Shown in pieces: positions 1 to 6,052 of a DNA stretch of 14,134 nucleotides. This stretch comes from an uncultured Bacilli bacterium (GTDB taxonomy: Bacteria; Bacillota_I; Bacilli_A; RF39; UBA660). A program made the translations under genes and the position numbers. The stretch is from NCBI GenBank assembly GCA_947588975.1, contig CANQAF010000035.1, positions 1 through 14,134 on the forward strand. Direction: 5' to 3'. The notes under the pieces were generated by a model. That model worked only from the letters and a program-made list of their open reading frames with translations, did not search any database and was not told where the DNA came from. The number at the start of each line of letters is the position of its first letter. Within the stretch, counting starts at the first letter, position 1.

Positions 1-144
1 GAGCATAAAATGTCAAAAAAATTTCTTATATTTTCAATAATTGTAATTTTAAACTGTTCGCGCAAAATTTGAATGTGCATAAATTATTTTCAATGTCACT
101 ATTCCTATATGCTTATTATAGTTTCAATCTTAACTACAAAATAC
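1..144. other. AT-rich edge region without a supported gene
   Basis: I see no convincing coding sequence here. Reading leftward (minus strand) there is a perfect TTGACA at 11-16 whose -10 partner would lie outside the window, and a TATAAT at 115-120 with a poor -35. These could drive a gene or RNA operon lying to the left of the window, but neither can be confirmed from this sequence. Confidence 0.3.
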
Positions 145-172
145 AAAAAAAGCTTTACACAATTAAAGCTTT
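145..172 (-). terminator. Intrinsic terminator of the Ser-fMet-Asp-Phe tRNA operon
   Basis: Nine-base inverted repeat 149-157 / 164-172 (AAAGCTTTA with TAAAGCTTT) around a six-base loop. On the minus strand it is followed by a run of seven T. It sits 15 bases beyond the CCA end of tRNA-Phe, exactly where the tRNA operon should end. Confidence 0.8.
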
Positions 173-186
173 CTTATTTTTTCAAA

Positions 187-262
187 TGGTGGCTCCTAGT
201 GGAATCGAACCACCGACACAGGGATTTTCAGTCCCTTGCTCTACCGACTGAGCTAAAGAGCC
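187..262 (-). tRNA. tRNA-Phe (GAA)
   Basis: 76-nt cloverleaf with encoded CCA. The anticodon loop reads CTGAAAA, giving GAA (Phe). The acceptor arms GGCTCTT / AGGAGCC pair with one G-U, the discriminator is A, and the T loop is TTCGATT. It is the last gene of a four-tRNA operon and is followed by a terminator hairpin. Confidence 0.96.
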
Positions 263-271
263 AACAATAAA

Positions 272-347
272 TGGCGGTTCCGACGAGAATCGAACTCGCG
301 ATCTTCTGCGTGACAGGCAGACGTGATAACCGCTACACCACGGAACC
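272..347 (-). tRNA. tRNA-Asp (GTC)
   Basis: 76-nt cloverleaf with encoded CCA. The anticodon loop is CTGTCAC, giving GTC (Asp), and the discriminator is G as expected for tRNA-Asp. Nine bases separate it from tRNA-Phe; it is third in the Ser-fMet-Asp-Phe operon. Confidence 0.96.
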
Positions 348-350
348 ATT

Positions 351-427
<77 letters not shown>

Positions 428-442
428 ATATTAAAATATAAA

Positions 443-533
443 TGGCGGAGAAAGAGGGATTCGAACCCCCGCGCCGTCGCCGACCTCCCGGTTTTCAAGA
501 CCGGTCCCTTCAACCAGACTTGGGTATTTCTCC
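443..533 (-). tRNA. tRNA-Ser (TGA)
   Basis: 91-nt class II tRNA with a long variable arm and encoded CCA. The anticodon loop is CTTGAAA, giving TGA (Ser), and the discriminator is G, the serine identity base. It is the first gene of the second tRNA operon, 39 bases downstream of that operon's -10 box. Confidence 0.96.
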
Positions 534-571
534 ATCCTATTGGTATCGTTTTATTCCTTGATACGTATTTG

Positions 572-600
572 ATTATAACAAAATATTTTTATGAATGCAA
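572..600 (-). promoter_or_regulatory. Promoter of the Ser-fMet-Asp-Phe tRNA operon
   Basis: On the minus strand: -35 TTGCAT (595-600), a 17-base spacer and a perfect -10 TATAAT (572-577). It lies just upstream of tRNA-Ser and downstream of the hairpin that ends the preceding tRNA operon, so the ten tRNAs form two transcription units. Confidence 0.75.
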
Positions 601-674
601 TACATTTTATTCAATTTACAAAAAAAGATTACTTGATTTACATCACTTTTCAACATTTTATTATCAATTTAAGC

Positions 675-707
675 ATATTAAAACTCGAACGCAGAGGTTC
701 GAGTTTT
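675..707 (-). terminator. Terminator hairpin of the Val-to-Leu tRNA operon
   Basis: Eleven-base perfect inverted repeat 680-690 / 697-707 (AAAACTCGAAC with GTTCGAGTTTT) with a six-base loop, ten bases beyond the CCA end of tRNA-Leu. The minus-strand T stretch is short (TTTTAATA), and the other strand also ends in T-rich sequence, so it might work in both directions. Confidence 0.7.
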
Positions 708-716
708 CTATCATTT

Positions 717-805
717 TGGTGCCTAAGGCCGGACTTGAACCGGCACGGGATTTGACTCCCGCAGGATTTTAAGTCCTGTGCGTCTACCAATTTCGCCACT
801 CAGGC
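717..805 (-). tRNA. tRNA-Leu (TAA)
   Basis: 89-nt class II tRNA with long variable arm and encoded CCA. The anticodon loop is CTTAAAA, giving TAA (Leu). The acceptor arms GCCTGAG / CTTAGGC pair with one G-U, and the discriminator is A, the leucine identity base. It is the last gene of the six-tRNA operon. Confidence 0.96.
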
Positions 806-809
806 ACGA

Positions 810-885
810 TGGTGTCCCGTACAGAATTCGAATCTGTGACCCTTTGATTAAAAGTCAAATGCTCTACCTGCTGAGCTAACGGGAC
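810..885 (-). tRNA. tRNA-Lys (TTT)
   Basis: 76-nt cloverleaf with encoded CCA. The anticodon loop is CTTTTAA, giving TTT (Lys); acceptor arms GTCCCGT / ACGGGAC pair perfectly and the discriminator is A. Four bases separate it from tRNA-Leu. Confidence 0.96.
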
Positions 886-900
886 ATAATAATTAAAAAA

Positions 901-976
901 TGGCTGCCTCGGCTAGATTCGAACTAGCGCAATGCCACAGTCAAAGTGTGGTGCCTTACCGCTTGGCTACGAGGCA
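901..976 (-). tRNA. tRNA-Gln (TTG)
   Basis: 76-nt cloverleaf with encoded CCA. The anticodon loop is CTTTGAC, giving TTG (Gln). The acceptor stem begins with a U1-A72 pair (TGCCTCG / CGAGGCA), typical of bacterial tRNA-Gln, and the discriminator is G. Confidence 0.95.
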
Positions 977-991
977 ATCTAACCAAATAAG

Positions 992-1075
992 TGGTGGAGG
1001 GAGATGGATTTGAACCATCGAACCCGAAGGAACAGATTTACAGTCTGCCGCGTTTGACCACTTCGCTACCCCTCC
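992..1075 (-). tRNA. tRNA-Tyr (GTA)
   Basis: 84-nt tRNA with the long variable arm expected of bacterial tRNA-Tyr and encoded CCA. The anticodon loop is CTGTAAA, giving GTA (Tyr); acceptor arms GGAGGGG / TCCCTCC, discriminator A. Confidence 0.96.
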
Positions 1076-1079
1076 GTTA

Positions 1080-1155
1080 TGGTGCCGAAAACAGGAATCG
1101 AACCCGTAACCTACTGATTACAAGTCAGTTGCGCTACCAATTGCGCCATTTCGGC
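1080..1155 (-). tRNA. tRNA-Thr (TGT)
   Basis: 76-nt cloverleaf with encoded CCA. The anticodon loop is CTTGTAA, giving TGT (Thr); acceptor arms GCCGAAA / TTTCGGC pair perfectly. It lies four bases from tRNA-Tyr; Thr-Tyr adjacency is also found in large Bacillus tRNA clusters. Confidence 0.96.
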
Positions 1156-1164
1156 AAAAATAAA

Positions 1165-1241
1165 TGGTGGGCGATGTAGGACTCGAACCTACGACCCCCT
1201 GCTTGTAGGGCAGGTGCTCTAACCAACTGAGCTAATCGCCC
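1165..1241 (-). tRNA. tRNA-Val (TAC)
   Basis: 77-nt cloverleaf with encoded CCA. The anticodon loop is CCTACAA, giving TAC (Val); acceptor arms GGGCGAT / ATCGCCC pair perfectly. It is the first tRNA of the six-gene operon, with the promoter immediately upstream. Confidence 0.96.
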
Positions 1242-1259
1242 ATGTACTGGACGTAATTA

Positions 1260-1288
1260 ACTATACCATCTCTATATTTATTTGTCAA
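1260..1288 (-). promoter_or_regulatory. Promoter of the Val-Thr-Tyr-Gln-Lys-Leu tRNA operon
   Basis: On the minus strand: perfect -35 TTGACA (1283-1288), 17-base spacer, and -10 TATAGT (1260-1265), ending 18 bases before tRNA-Val. The -35 box overlaps the last sense codons (Ile-Asp-Lys) of the upstream S1-domain gene, so the tRNA promoter starts inside that gene. No terminator separates them, so read-through from the protein gene is also possible. Confidence 0.85.
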
Positions 1289-1652
1289 TAGAATTTATTT
1301 CTTTTTTGGCATTTTTTAAGTTTTCTTCAATCCAATTTGGTAATCTATAAGCTAGTGTTTTAAACCCAGATTTTGTTTCTGTAATTGGCTTTCTTCTATA
1401 TGGAAGATCACGATATGAAATATTTTTAATACTTAATTTCATCTGATGTTTATTTTCGTTAATATCCAAAATTTTTACATTAATTGTTTCTCCTAAAGTT
1501 GCATAGTTAGATGGATTTCTTACAAACTTATCAGATACTTCAGATATATGTATCAATCCGCTATAATATTCATCAATTTGTACAAAAATTCCATAAGGTT
1601 CTACCCCACTTACTTTTCCTTTTATTACGTCTCCTTTTTCATATTTTTTCAT
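1278..1652 (-). CDS. cvfD: S1-domain RNA-binding protein, CvfD/YugI (general stress protein 13) family
   Basis: A 124-residue protein. Residues about 5-75 form a single S1 RNA-binding (OB-fold) domain: GDVIKGKVSGVEPYGIFVQI, then GLIHISEVSD, then VKILDINENKHQMKLSIK. A basic linker follows, and then a C-terminal helix with SGFKTLAYRLPNWIEENL, which matches the tail (GF..L...L..WI) of small Firmicute proteins such as B. subtilis YugI and pneumococcal CvfD. Those family members are known as RNA- or ribosome-associated regulators of stress or virulence genes. I chose ATG 1652 over an in-frame ATG five codons upstream because GAGGTG lies seven bases before it. The gene is divergent from the NifU-like gene, and its 3' end carries the tRNA -35 box. 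Family assignment is firm; the precise role here is inferred. Confidence 0.85.
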   Translation of the reverse strand: MKKYEKGDVIKGKVSGVEPYGIFVQIDEYYSGLIHISEVSDKFVRNPSNYATLGETINVKILDINENKHQMKLSIKNISYRDLPYRRKPITETKSGFKTLAYRLPNWIEENLKNAKKEINSIDK

Positions 1653-1672
1653 TGGATAACACCTCACGCTTT

Positions 1673-1701
1673 ATTATATCATAATTTAGAGCGTTCAAAA
1701 A
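1673..1701 (-). promoter_or_regulatory. Probable promoter of the cvfD-like gene (extended -10)
   Basis: Minus strand: TATAAT at 1673-1678 preceded directly by TGA, forming an extended -10 (TGnTATAAT). A -35 at 17 bases would be TTTTTG (1696-1701), which is weak, but the extended -10 can compensate. It places the transcript start about 15 bases before the ribosome binding site. Confidence 0.5.
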
Positions 1702-1704
1702 GTA

Positions 1705-1733
1705 TTTACGTTTATAAATTATTTTTGTATAAT
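1705..1733 (+). promoter_or_regulatory. Promoter of the NifU-like gene, very short leader
   Basis: Plus strand: -35-like TTTACG (1705-1710), 17-base spacer, perfect -10 TATAAT (1728-1733). The start codon is at 1749, so transcription starting about seven bases after the -10 leaves a leader of only about nine bases. The ribosome binding site GGTGAT (1740-1745) would then be at the very 5' end of the mRNA. Confidence 0.55.
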
Positions 1734-1748
1734 GTTTTTGGTGATATT

Positions 1749-1991
1749 ATGAAAAGCACAGAAGAGAGAATAAAAGAAATTATTGATACCTTGCGTCCTT
1801 TTTTAATTAACGATGGAGGCAACATTGAATTTATAAAATATGAGGACAATATAGTATACATTCAGATGCTTGGTGCATGCTCAGATTGCGAAATGATTGA
1901 TCTTACATTAAAAGACGGCATTGAAACCGCAATTAAAGAGGAAATCCCTGAAGTAAAAGAAGTAATCAACATTAAAAATATAGAGGCATAA
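1749..1991 (+). CDS. yutI: NifU C-terminal-domain (Nfu-type) iron-sulfur carrier protein
   Basis: An 80-residue protein that is just the NifU C-terminal domain. A first helix leads into RPFLINDGGNIEFI and then the GACSDC motif, whose C-x2-C pair bridges two subunits to hold a labile Fe-S cluster in this family, followed by a long helix (LTLKDGIETAIKEEIPEVKEVI). Size and layout match stand-alone Nfu proteins such as B. subtilis YutI, which carry assembled clusters to apo-proteins. An open frame extends far upstream to 1548, but it runs antisense through the cvfD-like gene. ATG 1749 is chosen because it starts the domain and has GGTGAT upstream. It is the only plus-strand protein gene in the window and converges on the yutH-like gene. 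A possible client, an Fe-S-type TrpRS, is encoded nearby (inference). Confidence 0.9.
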   Translation: MKSTEERIKEIIDTLRPFLINDGGNIEFIKYEDNIVYIQMLGACSDCEMIDLTLKDGIETAIKEEIPEVKEVINIKNIEA

Positions 1992-2007
1992 CTTCTATAT
2001 TTTTTTT
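1977..2007. terminator. Shared bidirectional terminator containing both convergent stop codons
   Basis: Ten-base stem 1977-1986 / 1992-2001 (AATATAGAGG with CTTCTATATT, one G-U) with loop CATAA, followed by T tracts on both strands. The NifU-like stop TAA (1989-1991) is in the loop, and the stop TAG of the opposing yutH-like gene (1995-1997) is in the right arm. The two genes are only three bases apart. Confidence 0.8.
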
Positions 2008-2903
2008 ATCCAATCTATCTCTGGTACTACTACAAATTGGCTAATATAAACATATATTTTTTTTAGTAATTGTTCATATTTATCAACCAATCCAATAATT
2101 GGTAGCAGCAATTTCTCATTACTATTATGTTCAATAATATTTTCAAATGTATCAAAATAAAAAGTAGGATAAAACATACGGATAAGAAACATTAAATACT
2201 CATAGCTTGTAAGTGCATTATGTGTTAAATAATACTGTATATCCTCCCATATGTCTTCGTTATGAATAAAAGATTCTTTAAAATATTCGCAAATATCTCT
2301 AATTTTAAAATCTATAATTAAAAAAAGTGGATTATATAAATCAAATACAGTTTGGTTCCTTTTAATCCTTCTATGAGCTACTACTAAATTTTTATATTCT
2401 AGATTCATTTGATTTAATAAACTAATTCCTGTTTCAGCCATACCTACAAAATAACCAAAACTTTCACGAATTATTGGATATTCCTTACCAAATTGATTTA
2501 CCTGGTATTCAAAATAATCAATTTTATTACTCCATAGTTTTTCCCAATTATCATGCCTTAAATCACCCTGATATGTAATGTTATTTGTTATATTCGAAAA
2601 TTCTATTACGTGTTCGGCAGTAATTTTTTCTTCCATAGGATAATTACTTCTTAAAAGTACATACGGTATTTGGTAAATATAAGTAATAAGTTGTTGATTG
2701 CTATTTGGCATTATTTGATGACAATATACTCCCTGGCGTAATAACATTAAACTAAATTGATAAATTTTATCTATGTAATTTAAATCACCCTCAAAAGGAT
2801 ATAAAGCATAGTACTGATTTTGAAACGTAAATTTATAAATTCCATCGATTTGGTGAATATCATCAGTTGTTATGTGATAATAATATTGTAATGCATTTTT
2901 CAT
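1995..2903 (-). CDS. yutH: YutH/CotS-like kinase-fold protein (spore coat-associated family), probable pseudokinase
   Basis: A 302-residue protein with the aminoglycoside-phosphotransferase-like layout of CotS/YutH proteins. Recognisable YutH-type blocks are GDLRHDNWEKLW (113-124), ESFGYFVGMAETGISLL (147-163), AHRRIKRN (176-183, catalytic-loop position) and LIIDFKIRDICEYFKE (195-210, which aligns with the DH.SRDLAEWIR region of YutH). The catalytic-loop Asp expected after His (HxD) is replaced (HRR), so phosphotransfer is doubtful. ATG 2903 is chosen over a start six codons upstream because AGAGGTGA precedes it at the right distance. Bacillus YutH is a spore-coat-linked protein encoded near yutI, as here (from memory). 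It appears to be the last gene of the trpS operon, 45 bases after the previous gene with no terminator between. Family call fairly good; function unproven. Confidence 0.68.
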   Translation of the reverse strand: MKNALQYYYHITTDDIHQIDGIYKFTFQNQYYALYPFEGDLNYIDKIYQFSLMLLRQGVYCHQIMPNSNQQLITYIYQIPYVLLRSNYPMEEKITAEHVIEFSNITNNITYQGDLRHDNWEKLWSNKIDYFEYQVNQFGKEYPIIRESFGYFVGMAETGISLLNQMNLEYKNLVVAHRRIKRNQTVFDLYNPLFLIIDFKIRDICEYFKESFIHNEDIWEDIQYYLTHNALTSYEYLMFLIRMFYPTFYFDTFENIIEHNSNEKLLLPIIGLVDKYEQLLKKIYVYISQFVVVPEIDWIKKI

Positions 2904-2948
2904 ATATTCACCTCTAATCAAATTTATGTAACTATATAAAAAAAAAGA

Positions 2949-3701
2949 CTATTTGTCCTCTTTTAATAAGTCTATTATCGCTTGATATTTCTGTTGATAT
3001 TTATGTAGTTCCTTCTTTAATCTTTCATTTTCTTGTTGCAATTGTATATACTTAGTAACTGTAATTGTAGAATCTATTACCTTTTTTGCAGTAGGGCTAC
3101 TAGGATATACACTCTTTGAACTTGAAATTGCTGTAACTGATTTTTTTAATTTGGGAAGAGAAGGTGCCATTATATTTGTATCCAGTTGACCGACCCCTTT
3201 TTTATGAAAGTTTCTTTTCTTATTTTTTTCTTTTATCGCTTCCATTAAATCAATTTTTTGGTTTGAAATCATCCGAGTATTTGAAATACTATTTCTACTG
3301 TTGCCATAATCATTTGTAATTTCTGGATGCAAAGTGTCATTTCCACTAAATGTGTCAACGAAACTAGCTAGCATTTTAAAACGTCTTGGCTCTGCAACCC
3401 TCATTCCTTGAATTGAATTTATAGGCAAATCTTCAATAGAAGGATTATGATTCTGAATTTCAGTGAACATTTGTTGTAATATTCTATGCATGTTTTCCCA
3501 TTCCCAATCATTAAATGTATATTTTGCAACATGCACTCCAAGTTCCTCCTGTACTTTTACAGCATATAATGTCATAAAATGATCATTGTCAATTTCATGA
3601 AAAGTATAAATAAGACATCCGCCGGATTGGTATTTAAAATAACGTACTAAATCTGGTGTAATCTCACAATCATTTTTATCACGCAAAAATATTTTTTGCA
3701 T
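2949..3701 (-). CDS. Hypothetical protein with N-terminal globular domain and C-terminal coiled coil
   Basis: A 250-residue protein I cannot assign. Residues 1-85 look like a small alpha/beta domain (YFKYQSGGCLIYTFHEIDND, then HFMTLYAVKV). The tyrosine-rich strand pair faintly recalls DUF1292-type proteins, but that is a guess. Residues about 120-215 are rich in Ser, Asn, Lys and Thr and look disordered. Residues about 218-248 (LQQENERLKKELHKYQQKY onward) form a clear heptad coiled coil, suggesting self-assembly. There is no signal peptide or membrane segment, so it should be cytoplasmic. The start is secure: AAGGAG lies seven to eight bases before ATG 3701. It is 36 bases after the DUF2752 gene and 45 before the yutH-like gene in the same run; that neighbourhood might hint at a spore or envelope role, but nothing proves it. 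Confidence 0.75.
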   Translation of the reverse strand: MQKIFLRDKNDCEITPDLVRYFKYQSGGCLIYTFHEIDNDHFMTLYAVKVQEELGVHVAKYTFNDWEWENMHRILQQMFTEIQNHNPSIEDLPINSIQGMRVAEPRRFKMLASFVDTFSGNDTLHPEITNDYGNSRNSISNTRMISNQKIDLMEAIKEKNKKRNFHKKGVGQLDTNIMAPSLPKLKKSVTAISSSKSVYPSSPTAKKVIDSTITVTKYIQLQQENERLKKELHKYQQKYQAIIDLLKEDK

Positions 3702-3737
3702 TCTACCACTCCTTATTCTTCTACCTCTTATATTTGA

Positions 3738-4121
3738 TTAACCGATAGGTGCTAACCAAGAAAATGTATCCAGGTTTCGCATCACACCAAATACTAGTGT
3801 CACACCAATTAAAAAATATGTAATATGTTTTGAAATGTGTTTTGTGATATGATCTTCCCATTGAAATCCCCAACACAATAATTGATATTGTAAATAAAAT
3901 AATATAAATGGGAGTAAAAGCAATCCTAACACATTATATTGAAATGCTTGATATAATTGTCCATTGAATAATGCATTTACTGCTCTTCCCATTCCACATC
4001 CAGGGCAGTAATATCCGGTAACAACATAAAAAAGGCAAGGTATCCTAATACCTTCCTGATACAAATAATAGTAAAGGATACTTACACTTGGAAAGAAAAT
4101 AATACTAATTACTTTTTTCAT
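3738..4121 (-). CDS. DUF2752-family small membrane protein
   Basis: A 127-residue, largely hydrophobic protein with an N-terminal membrane segment, then the family signature CLFYVVTGYYCPGCGMGRA (29-47; Cys39 and Cys42 in CPGCG, then the conserved Arg), then two or three further membrane segments. The CPxCGxxRA signature on the membrane face is diagnostic of DUF2752, whose function is unknown. The start ATG 4121 overlaps the stop of the upstream DUF4234 gene (ATGA), a sign of translational coupling, and AAGGG precedes it. DUF2752 and DUF4234/TM2-like proteins are often found next to each other, so the two probably act together. Confidence 0.82.
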   Translation of the reverse strand: MKKVISIIFFPSVSILYYYLYQEGIRIPCLFYVVTGYYCPGCGMGRAVNALFNGQLYQAFQYNVLGLLLLPFILFYLQYQLLCWGFQWEDHITKHISKHITYFLIGVTLVFGVMRNLDTFSWLAPIG

Positions 4122-4465
4122 TGTGCCCTTGCGATTTCATTTAATTCTGACTGCATCAAGCAATAATTAATAATTCCCAATCCTACTATACTAAGAATCA
4201 AATATAAAATAGAATTATCAGTTGAATTTAATCCTGCTCTTTCTTTGGCAGCATAAATCATTTTCCCCATTTTATAACTCCAAAAGATTCCATAAATACC
4301 ACATGTAATTAAAGTTAACAAAAATGCTGTTGCACCAGATGTCGTATAATCCTCTGCAGCAGTACTTGCATCATCGGTTAATGTAATAAACCATACAATG
4401 GAATAAAATCCGCAGGTGAATATAACTAGCAAAAGATTTGTCGTTAAATTTCTTTCTCGAATCAT
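4118..4465 (-). CDS. DUF4234-family membrane protein
   Basis: A 115-residue protein with three or four membrane segments. Two internal copies of a C-G-[FI]-Y-x-I-x-W motif stand out: TCGFYSIVWFITL and TCGIYGIFWSYKM, each ending a hydrophobic helix, which is the DUF4234 signature. A longer open frame exists upstream to 4567 but lies inside trpS. I chose ATG 4465 because it starts one base after the trpS stop, has GAGG about nine bases upstream, and gives the normal family length. Its stop overlaps the DUF2752 start by four bases. Function is unknown; the trpS - DUF4234 - DUF2752 spacing indicates one transcript. Confidence 0.82.
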   Translation of the reverse strand: MIRERNLTTNLLLVIFTCGFYSIVWFITLTDDASTAAEDYTTSGATAFLLTLITCGIYGIFWSYKMGKMIYAAKERAGLNSTDNSILYLILSIVGLGIINYCLMQSELNEIARAQ

Positions 4466-4466
4466 T

Positions 4467-5498
4467 TTACTTTGCCTCATCTTGTCTATTAAAATAATCA
4501 ATTTGCATACTTTGTTTAATGTCATGCATTGTATTTTTTGCTTTTGCTTGTGCTTTTTCAGTACCATCTTTTAATATTTGCTCTATGATTTCTGGATGTT
4601 CTAAATAATACTTTCTTTTATCTTGGATTGGTTTTAAAAATTTTAACATATTAGCGATCAATTCTTTTTTACAAGCAACACATCCGCGTTTTCCTTTTTT
4701 ACATTCTTCACAAACGACATTTAAATTTTCAGAGTTTACTAATTTATGATAATAATACACCATGCAAATATCTGGATTTGCAGGATCATCCTTTTTAATT
4801 TTATTGGAGTCAGTAACTGCACCCATAATTTTTTTAACAATCGTATCTTCGTCATCAGAAAGAAAAATAGCATTCCCTAGACTTTTTCCCATTTTCTCAT
4901 TTCCATCTAATCCCTTAATTCTCTTGTTATCACTTAATATAGGCTCTGGTTCTAATAGTGTCTCTCCATATATATGATTAAATTTGCGCACAATTTCACG
5001 ACATTGTTCTAGAAGTGGTAATTGATCTTCCCCAACTGGAACTAGCACACCTGTAAATGCCGTAATATCTGCAGCTTGACTAATTGGGTACCCTAAAAAT
5101 CCATATGTAATTCCTTCCCCTTTGTCTCCAAATAATTCTTTTTTTTGATGCATTTCTGTTTTTACAGTAGGGTTACGATATAATCTAGCAATCGTAACTA
5201 AATTAGAATAGAAAACTGTTAATTCAGCAATCTCAGGAACCATAGATTGAATAAAAATATTTGTTTTTTTAGGGTCAATTCCACAAGATAAAATGTCAAT
5301 TGCTAATTCTACCACATTTTTATGCACCATATCCGGTTGATCAAAATGATCGGTAAGTGCTTGTACATCAGCTATTTCTAGATAAAACGGTTCTTCTCTA
5401 TCTTGTAATTGCTTCCAAGTTTGAACGGCACCAAAATAATGCCCTAAATGCATATTACCAGTAGGACGAATACCCGTTAAAATGGATTTTTCTTTCAT
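4467..5498 (-). CDS. trpS: Tryptophanyl-tRNA synthetase with a probable [4Fe-4S] cysteine motif
   Basis: A 343-residue class I aminoacyl-tRNA synthetase that charges tRNA-Trp. Visible are the HIGH-type motif GNMHLGHYFGA (14-24), the PVGEDQ block (154-159) and the KMSKS-type loop KMGKS (202-206). Near the anticodon-binding part there are cysteines at 245, 266, 273 and 276, spaced C-x20-C-x6-C-x2-C, plus C263. Thermotoga maritima TrpRS is known to bind a [4Fe-4S] cluster through C-x22-C-x6-C-x2-C, and the local context (GCVACKKEL) is alike, so this is probably the Fe-S-type TrpRS. ATG 5498 is preferred over a GTG four codons upstream because GGGTGA precedes it. It is the first gene of a five-gene minus-strand operon with its own promoter. 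Enzyme identity is firm; cluster binding is inferred. Confidence 0.95.
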   Translation of the reverse strand: MKEKSILTGIRPTGNMHLGHYFGAVQTWKQLQDREEPFYLEIADVQALTDHFDQPDMVHKNVVELAIDILSCGIDPKKTNIFIQSMVPEIAELTVFYSNLVTIARLYRNPTVKTEMHQKKELFGDKGEGITYGFLGYPISQAADITAFTGVLVPVGEDQLPLLEQCREIVRKFNHIYGETLLEPEPILSDNKRIKGLDGNEKMGKSLGNAIFLSDDEDTIVKKIMGAVTDSNKIKKDDPANPDICMVYYYHKLVNSENLNVVCEECKKGKRGCVACKKELIANMLKFLKPIQDKRKYYLEHPEIIEQILKDGTEKAQAKAKNTMHDIKQSMQIDYFNRQDEAK

Positions 5499-5528
5499 AT
5501 TGTCACCCACAATCTAATTACTTTATTT

Positions 5529-5557
5529 AGTATAGCATATTATTTTTATTTTGAAAA
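5529..5557 (-). promoter_or_regulatory. Promoter of the trpS operon (extended -10)
   Basis: Minus strand: TGC directly followed by TATACT (5529-5534), an extended -10, with a weak TTTTCA at the 17-base -35 position (5552-5557). It lies 31 bases upstream of the trpS start and downstream of the terminator of the preceding operon. I see no T-box-like structure in the short leader, although tRNA synthetase genes of Bacillota often have one. Confidence 0.6.
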
Positions 5558-5571
5558 TAGATCGACTATAT

Positions 5572-5602
5572 GAAAAAAAATAAAAAGTCAAGATTGACTT
5601 TT
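5572..5602 (-). terminator. Terminator of the thioredoxin-PH operon
   Basis: Perfect eight-base inverted repeat 5583-5590 / 5595-5602 (AAAAGTCA with TGACTTTT) around AGAT. On the minus strand it is followed by TTTTTATTTTTTTT. It begins three bases beyond the PH-domain gene stop and separates this operon from trpS. Confidence 0.85.
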
Positions 5603-5604
5603 AT

Positions 5605-6051
5605 CTATATGCTTGCTTGAAAATTTGCATATTTCTTTTTTTCTTCCATCATATAACTTGTAACATTAGATTCAATTTCGTCTAAAGCACCTTTTTGTAT
5701 GTTAGATAATGGAACAACTTCTTTTATAGTATCGATATAAACTTTTCCCCATAATAATCCCATATTGACTTTTAAATCATTAAACAAATCTGGTGTAATA
5801 GACGTGAAAAAGTATCCAAATACCATTCTTTTATGCGCTAATATTAATCTACGATTTGTTAACACACACACATAACTTGTAATAATATCAATTGGATTAT
5901 TATTTTTTTGTGCTGTAAATACATACAAAACTTTTTCATCCGTATTTAAATGCTTTTGAGCAACTTGACAATGTGCCTTTATTCTCCAAGCAATTGTAAA
6001 CGGATACCTTTTTTTAAAATCTTTTGCTTGTCTATAAATATCATTATCCAT
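5605..6051 (-). CDS. Bacterial PH-domain (YokE-like) cytoplasmic protein
   Basis: A 148-residue protein without membrane segments. Residues about 28-115 have the bacterial PH-like pattern: LNTDEKVLYVFTAQ, then a strand hairpin VLTNRRLILAHKRM (the LTNxRLI core common to such domains), then KVYIDTIKEVVPLSNIQ. Bacterial PH domains bind proteins or membranes; the ligand here is unknown. The start is ATG 6051; a GTG three codons upstream is disfavoured because it sits within the AGAGGTGA ribosome binding site. Only one base separates the upstream gene's stop (6053-6055) from this start, so the two are translationally coupled, implying a link with the membrane thioredoxin-like protein. Confidence 0.75.
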   Translation of the reverse strand: MDNDIYRQAKDFKKRYPFTIAWRIKAHCQVAQKHLNTDEKVLYVFTAQKNNNPIDIITSYVCVLTNRRLILAHKRMVFGYFFTSITPDLFNDLKVNMGLLWGKVYIDTIKEVVPLSNIQKGALDEIESNVTSYMMEEKKKYANFQASI

Positions 6052-6052
6052 A

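Noticed and set aside
991..1179. 62-codon plus-strand frame over tRNA-Tyr, tRNA-Thr and part of tRNA-Val
   Set aside because: It is antisense to well-formed tRNA genes and typical of spurious tRNA translation.
4762..4977. 71-codon plus-strand frame inside trpS
   Set aside because: Antisense shadow of a clear synthetase gene, without a ribosome binding site.
5499..5528. T-box riboswitch before trpS
   Set aside because: The promoter leaves only about 20-25 bases of leader, too short for a T-box.
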